Below are positions 1 through 6,865 of a DNA stretch of 16,542 nt, one piece after another. This stretch comes from Acidobacteriota bacterium (GTDB lineage Bacteria > Acidobacteriota > Vicinamibacteria > Vicinamibacterales > UBA823). The stretch covers positions 1-16,542 of the forward strand of contig PAWT01000042.1 of the NCBI GenBank assembly GCA_002714165.1, given 5' to 3'. Every line of letters begins with the position of its first letter. Position 1 is the first letter of the stretch. The notes under the pieces are model-generated. The model saw only the letters and a list, made by a program, of their open reading frames with translations, was not told where the DNA came from and made no database searches. A program made the position numbers and the translations under genes.

Positions 1-957
<957 letters not shown>

Positions 958-974
958 TAAAACGGGTGCTACCC

Positions 975-992
975 CGTCAGTAAAAACTGACG
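975..992 (-). repeat. Perfect hairpin next to the 16S 5' end
   Basis: A perfect 7-bp inverted repeat (CGTCAGT / ACTGACG) surrounds a four-base loop, about 18 nt before the inferred mature 16S 5' end. It overlaps a weaker alternative stem at 962-977 (ACGGG / CCCGT). Such a structure could belong to the pre-16S processing region. No trailing T-run is seen on the minus strand. Confidence 0.45.
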
Positions 993-1212
993 AAGTAAGC
1001 AACTGCAAAAACACAAGCGCCTGTTGATATTGGCTCTTGCGTCGTTCATTCAGTCGTGAAGCGATCCACAACCATCACACACCGGCCGGTAAACCAGACG
1101 ACATGCGACAGAGGCATCAGCGCTTCAACTGATACTCGACGGGCTGTCTGATCTCGCCCCGCACCAAATGGCACGTGGCTCCATCAAACGTTAGTGCTTG
1201 CACGCTCTATCT

Positions 1213-1228
1213 AGTTTTCAAAGAACCC
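1213..1228 (-). promoter_or_regulatory. boxA-like antitermination element in the rRNA leader
   Basis: On the minus strand this reads GGTTCTTTGAAAACTA. The TTCTTTGAAAACT core resembles boxA elements found in rRNA leaders and spacers of many bacteria, where NusB/NusE-containing complexes bind the RNA and prevent premature Rho termination. It lies about 60-70 nt downstream of the candidate promoter, as expected. The identification rests on sequence resemblance and position only. Confidence 0.55.
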
Positions 1229-1250
1229 AGGAGCCGGGACAAACCCGACC

Positions 1251-1281
1251 GGGGCACAGTGCCCCTCCCCGATCACCGGGG
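1251..1281 (-). repeat. Two adjacent GC-rich inverted repeats in the rRNA leader
   Basis: Two short hairpins stand side by side, sharing no bases. The first is at 1251-1265 (arms GGGGCAC and GTGCCCC around one base). The second is at 1267-1281 (arms CCCCG and CGGGG around five bases). Both lie just downstream of the candidate rRNA promoter in the initially transcribed region. Neither is followed by a T-run on the minus strand, so they do not look like intrinsic terminators. They may be leader structure or simply GC-rich sequence. Confidence 0.45.
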
Positions 1282-1285
1282 AAAC

Positions 1286-1321
1286 CGTATAAGGTTACTA
1301 GAAGGTCTCCGAAAGTGTCAA
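1286..1321 (-). promoter_or_regulatory. Candidate sigma-70 promoter of the rRNA operon
   Basis: A perfect -35 hexamer TTGACA lies on the minus strand at 1316-1321. An AT-rich stretch (about 1336-1350) lies upstream, where an UP element would sit. The -10 is less clear. TAACCT (1292-1297) has an 18 bp spacer but only a 3/6 match. TTATAC (1287-1292) matches better but is 23 bp away. The position, between the tyrS stop and the boxA-like leader sequence, fits an rrn promoter. The -35 is convincing and the -10 is not settled. Confidence 0.5.
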
Positions 1322-1360
1322 CCTATTAGGGCCGTAAACACTTAATTTTTGAGCCCTCGT

Positions 1361-1411
1361 GGACCAGACCAGGTCCTTTCTTCAGAACTCTCTAGGCCAC
1401 GCCTTGGCCTA
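1361..1411 (-). terminator. Inverted repeats at the 3' end of tyrS; weak terminator candidates
   Basis: Two stems follow or overlap the tyrS stop. A 7-bp stem with a 5-base loop at 1393-1411 (TAGGCCA / TGGCCTA) includes the stop codon. A 5-bp stem lies at 1361-1376 (GGACC / GGTCC). Neither is followed by a T-tract on the minus strand, so classic intrinsic termination is not supported. tyrS transcription may end by Rho or read into the rRNA operon. Confidence 0.25.
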
Positions 1412-2614
1412 CTTAACCATTAACCTCGCGAAATGCCGACCGACTTGCAGAACGTAGTCACCAGGAACTGGTTTCCAATGTCGATCAGAAATTTTCTCAC
1501 CATCAATTAACACCGCTCCACTAGAGATCTTTCGCGTTCCATCGCTGGCTGAGTTCGCAAGGGAGAGATCGACCATCATTCGGTTAAGTGGCTTCCAGTC
1601 ACTATCGAGGTTGAAACTGAACTCGGGCATATCCGACGGCTGTTCACCGCGGGAGTGCACACGCTCAAATTCCGTGGCCGCCCCTTCTGCTTCAGCTACT
1701 GTGTGAAAATCCGTTACGATTCGCTTGGCCAAATCCACCTTGGCATCCTTCGGGTGCAAAATGCCGCCATTTACACGTGCCTTGACCGATTCGATGTCTG
1801 CTACTGAATCATCCGTAAGGAATTTATAGTAGGTCCACATCAATTCATCGGAGATCGACATCACCTTGCCGAACATTTCAACTGGTGGCTCAGTGATGCC
1901 GACGTAGTTCCCAGTCGACTTATTCATCTTCTCCGCACCATCGAGTCCTACTAGTAGTGGCACTGTCATCACGATCTGCGCCTCGAGGTTGAACGACGGC
2001 ATGATGTCTCGACCAACGTTGAGGTTGAACAACTGGTCCGTTCCACCGAGTTCAACATCCGCTTTCAAGAAAATCGAATCGTAGGCCTGTGCGAGGGGGT
2101 ACAGAAACTCGTGAATCGCGATTGGTTGGCCCTTGTCATAACGCTTCCGGAAATCACGACGTTCGAGCATTTGGGCAACGTTGTAGCGGGCGGTGAGCCG
2201 TATCCACTCTTCGCCAGAGAGGGCGCCGAGCCAGCGACTATTGAAATCCACGATCGTCTTTTCTGGATCCAGAAGCTTGAACACTTGGTTCTTATAGGTC
2301 TCAGCGTTTTCAGCAATTTGTTCGCGTGTTAGCGGCGGACGAGTCTTGGAGCGCCCGGTAGGGTCGCCAATAAGAGCAGTGAAGTCCCCAACTACGAAAA
2401 TCACGCTGTGTCCACAATCCTGGAAGTGTTTCATCTTCCGAATGAGTACCGTATGGCCCAAATGGAGGTCGGGTGAGGTCGGGTCGAATCCAACTTTCAC
2501 AACGAGTGGTCGGCTTTGCTGAGAAGCACGTTCAAGCTTGGTGCGCAAGTCAGCAGCGCGAACCACATCCACACAGCCCTTCGTCAGGTATTTGATCTGT
2601 TCATCAAGCGTCAT
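1409..2614 (-). CDS. tyrS: Tyrosyl-tRNA synthetase
   Basis: This enzyme charges tRNA-Tyr with tyrosine in the cytoplasm using ATP. At 401 residues it is typical of the shorter bacterial TyrRS type. The class I signature HIGH appears as HLGH (residues 51-54), inside VGFDPTSPDLHLGH. The second signature KMSKS appears as KMNKS (229-233) followed by TGNYVGI. GGTDQLFNLNVGRD (about 190-203) is the conserved substrate-binding segment. The C-terminal 60 residues look like an S4 RNA-binding domain (RKISSGAVLIDGEKIS, then GDYVLQVGRHFARL). The start is the ATG at 2612-2614, with a modest AGGG about 5 nt upstream. It diverges from the phosphoesterase with only 27 bp between the two start codons. The rRNA operon begins downstream in the same direction. 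Confidence 0.96.
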   Translation of the reverse strand: MTLDEQIKYLTKGCVDVVRAADLRTKLERASQQSRPLVVKVGFDPTSPDLHLGHTVLIRKMKHFQDCGHSVIFVVGDFTALIGDPTGRSKTRPPLTREQIAENAETYKNQVFKLLDPEKTIVDFNSRWLGALSGEEWIRLTARYNVAQMLERRDFRKRYDKGQPIAIHEFLYPLAQAYDSIFLKADVELGGTDQLFNLNVGRDIMPSFNLEAQIVMTVPLLVGLDGAEKMNKSTGNYVGITEPPVEMFGKVMSISDELMWTYYKFLTDDSVADIESVKARVNGGILHPKDAKVDLAKRIVTDFHTVAEAEGAATEFERVHSRGEQPSDMPEFSFNLDSDWKPLNRMMVDLSLANSASDGTRKISSGAVLIDGEKISDRHWKPVPGDYVLQVGRHFARLMVK

Positions 2615-2641
2615 AAGCCCTGCTAATATACAACCAATCCA

Positions 2642-3487
2642 ATGGCGAAATCGCCAGAACTGGACCGCCTCAGTCGTCGGTCGGTCATGAAGGCCATCAT
2701 AGCCGCAGGCGTTGGCGGCGTTGCTGGCACAGGTACATATAGCTTCTTTTATGCACGTCGAAATCTTGAGATCACCCGAACGACTCTTGTTACCTCGGAC
2801 CTTCCTGAAGCACTTTCGGGTTTACGCATCGGACTTCTGACTGACCTACACCGAAGTCTCACTGTGCCCCGTGAGGACATTGAGAAAGCTGTCACGGCAA
2901 TGATGAAGGAACGGCCCGACCTCATTGTCCTTGGCGGTGACTATGTAACCTGGCGTGACCCTCAGTTTGTTGAAGATGTTGCGGACATACTAGCCCCACT
3001 GACAGCTCCCCATGGTGTGTTCGCTATTCTCGGCAATCACGATGACGAGCGCGCGATGCCTGCAGCGTTAGCCGCTCAAGGGTTTGAGGTCCTCTTGGAT
3101 GCTCGAACTCGAATCATAGTAGCTGGTGAATCGCTAGATTTGGTTGGCTTGAGGTTTTGGACACGTCGGTCGACCGACGTGATCCCTCTATTAAGCTCCG
3201 CAACCCGGCCAGCCATTGTCCTCGCGCACGATCCACGTCGGGTTTTCGAGGCAGCTGCCCTTGACTTATCCGTCGTTCTATCCGGGCACACTCATGGTGG
3301 CCAGATCGTCATTCCTGGACTCGGAGCTATCGCGGCGAGAAAATTTCCAATCGCGTCCGGTGTGTTCCACCAAAGGAACACTACGCTTTTTGTTAGCCGT
3401 GGTATCGGTACAGTCTATGTGCCGTTCCGCCTAAACTGTCCGCCTGAGGTGGCGATCCTGACTCTGGCGCGACGGCCTTATTTGTGA
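2642..3487 (+). CDS. Tat-exported calcineurin-like metallophosphoesterase (YkuE/YaeI type)
   Basis: This 281-residue protein carries the full metallophosphoesterase motif set. D-x-H is at D68-H70 (TDLHRS), GGD at 98-100, GNHD at 121-124, a single His at 196 (LAHD) and GHTHGG at 215-220. Together these bind a two-metal centre. The N-terminus has a twin-arginine motif, SRRSVMK (residues 11-17), followed by a hydrophobic stretch of Ala, Gly and Val (about 18-36). This predicts export or membrane anchoring by the Tat system. Among characterised relatives are Bacillus YkuE (Tat-exported, wall-associated) and E. coli YaeI. The substrate here is unknown. The ATG at 2642 is kept because it includes the twin-arginine motif, although I see no clear Shine-Dalgarno sequence. 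Confidence 0.88.
   Translation: MAKSPELDRLSRRSVMKAIIAAGVGGVAGTGTYSFFYARRNLEITRTTLVTSDLPEALSGLRIGLLTDLHRSLTVPREDIEKAVTAMMKERPDLIVLGGDYVTWRDPQFVEDVADILAPLTAPHGVFAILGNHDDERAMPAALAAQGFEVLLDARTRIIVAGESLDLVGLRFWTRRSTDVIPLLSSATRPAIVLAHDPRRVFEAAALDLSVVLSGHTHGGQIVIPGLGAIAARKFPIASGVFHQRNTTLFVSRGIGTVYVPFRLNCPPEVAILTLARRPYL
2643..2656. repeat. Short inverted repeat at the phosphoesterase start codon
   Basis: TGGCGA and TCGCCA are separated by AA. The repeat begins within the ATG of the phosphoesterase gene and lies about 30 bp upstream of the tyrS start. It could fold at the 5' end of the phosphoesterase mRNA or be a protein-binding site for the divergent pair. With 6-bp arms, chance is a reasonable explanation. 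Confidence 0.3.
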
Positions 3488-3561
3488 GCTGACAGAAACT
3501 CGGGTTTCCACTCCTGCCGCTGTACACCTTGGTTACTGACATTACGATTGGCAAGACTTGC

Positions 3562-3577
3562 TTAGCCGCACGGCTAA
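3562..3577. terminator. Hairpin between convergent phosphoesterase and purN genes
   Basis: A perfect 7-bp inverted repeat (TTAGCCG / CGGCTAA) around two bases sits in the 120 bp gap between the two convergent stops. On the plus strand it is followed by ATTT, a weak T-tract. On the minus strand no T-tract follows. It is the best candidate for ending the phosphoesterase transcript, and perhaps also the pur operon. The rest of the gap (3488-3607) holds nothing else I recognise. Confidence 0.45.
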
Positions 3578-3607
3578 ATTTGGCGATGAGTGCTTCGAAG
3601 TGCCAAT

Positions 3608-4210
3608 TCACCCCAAGGAAGGAATCCCAGCACCGTCAAGCACACGGGCAATCGCCTTTGGGTAGATCCGGTGCTCCTCCTCTAGGATGCGCGCAGCCAT
3701 CGTATCGAATGTGTCGTCGTCGCATACAGGGACCGAAGCCTGGGAAACGATTGGGCCGGCATCGAGGTCGGCAGTTACGAAGTGCACGGTCGCTCCTGTT
3801 ACCTTGACCCCATGTTCCCAAGCCTGACGTTGTGCATCCAAGCCGGGGAACGCTGGTAGTAAAGACGGATGAATGTTGAGAACCGCGTTCGGGAACGCGT
3901 CAAGAAAGACCGGTGTGAGCAACCTCATGAACCCCGATAGGCATACAAGACCCACATTCTGCGCTTGGAGTTCTGACACGAGCATCCGATCGTAGGTCTC
4001 GCGGTCCCCATGAGAACGGTGATCAAGGTAGATTGCCTTAATTCCGGCATCGCGAGCGCGCCTGAGACCGTCAGCCTTAGCACGGTTCGAGATTACGACT
4101 CCAATTGTGGCGTCAAGCTGCCTGTTAGAGATCGCATCGATAATCGCCTGCAGGTTAGTCCCACGGCCAGAAATTAGCACGCCGAGGCGTCGATTGAGAG
4201 CCTTCATCAC
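3608..4210 (-). CDS. purN: Phosphoribosylglycinamide formyltransferase (GART)
   Basis: PurN transfers a formyl group from 10-formyltetrahydrofolate to GAR, giving FGAR, the third step of IMP synthesis. The 200-residue protein has the phosphate-binding SGRGTNL loop (14-20). It also has the catalytic segment LNIHPSLLPAFPGL with Asn112 and His114, and the catalytic Asp150 in TADLDAGPI. These match the Asn-His-Asp triad of the family. Two starts are possible. GTG at 4208-4210 gives a 3-nt overlap with purM inside a GTGA junction. ATG at 4205-4207 shares one base with the purM stop (TGATG). Either implies translational coupling to purM. It is the last gene of the operon and faces the phosphoesterase gene tail to tail. 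Confidence 0.95.
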   Translation of the reverse strand: MMKALNRRLGVLISGRGTNLQAIIDAISNRQLDATIGVVISNRAKADGLRRARDAGIKAIYLDHRSHGDRETYDRMLVSELQAQNVGLVCLSGFMRLLTPVFLDAFPNAVLNIHPSLLPAFPGLDAQRQAWEHGVKVTGATVHFVTADLDAGPIVSQASVPVCDDDTFDTMAARILEEEHRIYPKAIARVLDGAGIPSLG

Positions 4211-5238
4211 GTTCGGTACGTCACCAACTGATCGCCCGAAACGATTTCCCCAATGACGCCAGCCTCCTTTTCACCCAGGTCAGCGAGCCGTTCTAGCACT
4301 GAGTCAACCTTCTTATGGTCTACGATCGCAACAAAGCCGATCCCCATGTTGAACGTACGGAACATTTCGTCGTCAGTAATTGCACCTGACTTTTGCAGCC
4401 AGCCAAAGATCGGCGGTATAACCCAAGTGTTCCTGTCAATAATCGCGGAGGTTCCGGTTGGCAACACGCGCGGAATGTTCTCCGTCATGCCGCCGCCCGT
4501 CACGTGCGCTAGTCCTTTCAACATTCGGTCATCCAAAAGCGGACGAATCAAGCGTGAGTAGGACCGATGAGGACTCAGTAAAGCGTCACCCACCGTATGA
4601 CCTAACTCATCAAGGTGTGAATCCACATCAAGCTTGAGTTCATCAAAGACAATACGACGGGCAAGTGAATACCCGTTGGTATGTAAACCAGATGACGGAA
4701 GGCCGACGAGACAGTCACCCCTTTTGATTGTTCGACCATCGAGTAATTGCTTCCGATCCACAACACCAACGATGAATCCAGCGAGATCGTATTCACCATC
4801 GTCGTAGAAGCCAGGCATCTCAGCAGTTTCACCGCCCAATAGGGCACAACCGTTCTCGCGACAGGCAATCGCAATTCCTTCAACTACCATCGTTACCATG
4901 TCTGGCACGAGACGTCCCGTCGCCAAATAGTCAAGAAAAAATAAGGGGTCAGCCCCTTGCACGATAATGTCGTTGACACAGTGGTTGACCAGATCGATTC
5001 CGACCGTGTCATGACGACCGGCTAGAAAAGCCACCTTAAGCTTCGTTCCAACGCCGTCAACACTAGATACAAGCACCGGCTCGTGCATACCGGCAGTATC
5101 CGGCCGAAACAGACCCCCAAACGCCCCAATGTCTGATAGGACATTAGCGGTGAAGGTCCCGCGAGCTAGGCCGCGGATGCGCTTGACCGCTTCATTTCCA
5201 GCATCAATGTCGACGCCCGACGCCTTGTAGTCAACCAT
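4207..5238 (-). CDS. purM: Phosphoribosylformylglycinamidine cyclo-ligase (AIR synthetase)
   Basis: PurM closes the imidazole ring, turning FGAM into AIR with ATP. The 343-residue length is typical. The N-terminus (YKASGVDIDAGNEAVKRI) and the ATP-binding SVDGVGTKLK (59-68) are canonical. So are VNHCVNDIIVQGADPLFFLDY (about 85-104), GGETAEMPG (135-143) and PSSGLHTNGYS (171-181). The start is the ATG at 5236-5238. Its upstream region is a 151 nt gap after purF, the longest in the operon, and no strong Shine-Dalgarno sequence is obvious there. The stop overlaps the purN start. PurM and the PurL catalytic subunit share a fold and act one after the other. Confidence 0.96.
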   Translation of the reverse strand: MVDYKASGVDIDAGNEAVKRIRGLARGTFTANVLSDIGAFGGLFRPDTAGMHEPVLVSSVDGVGTKLKVAFLAGRHDTVGIDLVNHCVNDIIVQGADPLFFLDYLATGRLVPDMVTMVVEGIAIACRENGCALLGGETAEMPGFYDDGEYDLAGFIVGVVDRKQLLDGRTIKRGDCLVGLPSSGLHTNGYSLARRIVFDELKLDVDSHLDELGHTVGDALLSPHRSYSRLIRPLLDDRMLKGLAHVTGGGMTENIPRVLPTGTSAIIDRNTWVIPPIFGWLQKSGAITDDEMFRTFNMGIGFVAIVDHKKVDSVLERLADLGEKEAGVIGEIVSGDQLVTYRT

Positions 5239-5389
5239 TAGCTCATATCAGAAGCGCTGGTCGCCCAGCACGATTGAGACGAAGGCCAAATCAAACGGCA
5301 CCAAGGGGCCCTGTCGGCGAAGGGCACCAGAATGTGAAAACCGTGTCGCAGTGCTGCGAGACTGCAGAACTGAATGGAGCAAAGAGTCG
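5239..5389 (-). other. purF-purM intergenic region with two hairpins
   Basis: This 151 nt stretch contains no supported gene. It holds two inverted repeats. The first is at 5346-5359 (TCGCAG / CTGCGA around two bases) just after the purF stop. The second is at 5256-5269, reading GCTGG-GCGA-CCAGC on the minus strand, i.e. a stem capped by a GNRA-type tetraloop, about 18 nt before the purM start. On the minus strand the first hairpin is followed shortly by GGTTTTC, a weak T-tract, so partial termination or an mRNA-processing site is possible. Function is unknown. Confidence 0.4.
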
Positions 5390-6832
5390 TCACGATTTGT
5401 TGGGTAACTTGAGCGCGAGTTGGAGATACGCATCCTCATCTCGTGGAAATTCAACCGGATACTCGCCAGTGAAGCAGGATGTACAGTAATCCCCACGATT
5501 AGAGCCGACAGCACTCAATAGTCCATCCAAGTCGAGATAGGCCAAACTATCAGCTCCTAGATAATCCTGAATTTCTGGCACGGTGTGTGTAGCACCGATT
5601 AGCTCAGAGCGGCGAGGAGTGTCTATACCGTAGTAGCAGGGCGAAATCGTGGGGGGACAACTAATGCGCATGTGAACTTCTCGCGCTCCCGCTGCACGAA
5701 CCATCCCGACAATCTTTCGGGCAGTCGTTCCCCGGACAATTGAATCATCGACAAGGACGACCCGTTTATCCGCAAGGATGCTCTTAACTGGATTTAGTTT
5801 TACCTTAACCTTGAAATCGCGGATTGCTTGTTGTGGGTAAATGAAGGTTCGACCAACATAATGGTTCCGAATCAAGCCCATCTTGAGAGGTACGCCGGAC
5901 TCCTCCGCAAATCCCAACGCAGCGCAGACACCCGAGTCAGGGATCGGAACAATCACGTCGGCGTCAACACCAGCCTCCCGAGCCAGCCGACGCCCAAGGT
6001 CCGTCCTCACCTGATTAACACTTTGGCCAAACACATCGCTGTCTGGCCGTGCGAAGTACACGTGTTCGAAAATGCAGTGCGCGGACTGGGCATCAGCGAA
6101 GGGTTTATACGATTGAGCACCACTCGAGTCGACCACTAATACCTCACCAGGCTCAACCTCACGCACATAAGTTGCACCGATGAGATCCAGCGCACATGTC
6201 TCTGAACAGACTATCGTTGCGCCGTCGAGCTGGCCAATGGCAAGCGGGCGGAAGCCGTGAGGGTCTCGTACCGCAATCATCTTATCTTTCGTCAGCATCA
6301 CAATGGAGAACGCGCCCCGCACCTGAGAAATTGACTCAATGATCGCATCCTCGGCAGTCGGAGCTTGCGAGCGCGCATACAAATGCAGGACGACTTCCGT
6401 GTCGCTGTCAGTCTGAAAGATGGAACCCCGGTGCACGAGGTCGTCTCGGAGCTCTTTCGCGTTAACGAGGTTCCCGTTGTGGCACAGTGAAATTTCGCCA
6501 TGCGCGCAGTCAATGAGAAGCGGCTGGGCATTGATTAGTCGGCTGTCGCCAGCCGTGGAATACCGCACGTGCCCGATTGCTGATGTTCCCTTAAGTGAAA
6601 GCAACGTGGACTCATCGAATGCCTCCGACACATAGCCCATCGACCGCGATAGGAACAGACGGGCACCATCGGCGGACGCAATCCCGGCACTTTCCTGACC
6701 ACGATGCTGTAAAGCGTAGAGACCGAGATACGCAAGGTTTGCGGCTTCGGGACTCCCGAAGATACCGAAGACGCCGCACTCGTCCCTAAACCCGTCGCTG
6801 GTATTCATTCGGCTCATGTCGGTTGGAAACAT
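5390..6832 (-). CDS. purF: Amidophosphoribosyltransferase (glutamine PRPP amidotransferase), Fe-S type
   Basis: PurF makes 5-phosphoribosylamine from PRPP and glutamine, the committed step of purine synthesis. The 480-residue protein has an N-terminal Ntn-type glutaminase domain followed by a phosphoribosyltransferase domain. The PRPP loop is VVLVDDSIVRGTT (about 358-370). The nucleophile is Cys19 in RDECGVFGIFG, so the first 18 residues should be a propeptide removed to expose it. Cys253, Cys399, Cys450 and Cys453 match the four [4Fe-4S] ligands of the Bacillus subtilis enzyme almost exactly in mature numbering. The enzyme therefore belongs to the cluster-containing, propeptide-processed type, not the E. 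coli type. The start is ATG 6830-6832; Met6 and Met9 are alternatives that would shorten the propeptide. It follows purL by 33 nt. Confidence 0.97.
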   Translation of the reverse strand: MFPTDMSRMNTSDGFRDECGVFGIFGSPEAANLAYLGLYALQHRGQESAGIASADGARLFLSRSMGYVSEAFDESTLLSLKGTSAIGHVRYSTAGDSRLINAQPLLIDCAHGEISLCHNGNLVNAKELRDDLVHRGSIFQTDSDTEVVLHLYARSQAPTAEDAIIESISQVRGAFSIVMLTKDKMIAVRDPHGFRPLAIGQLDGATIVCSETCALDLIGATYVREVEPGEVLVVDSSGAQSYKPFADAQSAHCIFEHVYFARPDSDVFGQSVNQVRTDLGRRLAREAGVDADVIVPIPDSGVCAALGFAEESGVPLKMGLIRNHYVGRTFIYPQQAIRDFKVKVKLNPVKSILADKRVVLVDDSIVRGTTARKIVGMVRAAGAREVHMRISCPPTISPCYYGIDTPRRSELIGATHTVPEIQDYLGADSLAYLDLDGLLSAVGSNRGDYCTSCFTGEYPVEFPRDEDAYLQLALKLPNKS

Positions 6833-6865
6833 AACAATCTAATCCAAGTAACTGATTGAAAATAT

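Larger units (their letters stand above)
958..1285 (-). other. rRNA operon leader region upstream of 16S
   Basis: This is the transcribed leader between the inferred rRNA promoter and the 16S 5' end. No protein gene or tRNA is supported in it. It contains a boxA-like stretch (1213-1228), two GC-rich inverted repeats just after the promoter (1251-1265 and 1267-1281), and a perfect short hairpin close to the mature 5' end (975-992). Leaders of this kind normally carry antitermination signals and the 5' arm of the long RNase III processing stem. The matching 3' arm would lie downstream of 16S, outside the window, so the processing stem cannot be confirmed here. Confidence 0.6.

Noticed and set aside
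961..1408. tRNA gene in the region before 16S
   Set aside because: No cloverleaf arms or T-loop GGTTCRA-type sequence with matching acceptor stem were found.
5248..5514. 88-codon minus-strand frame spanning the purF-purM gap
   Set aside because: Half of it overlaps the purF 3' end in another frame and no family resemblance is visible; the gap is better described as noncoding.
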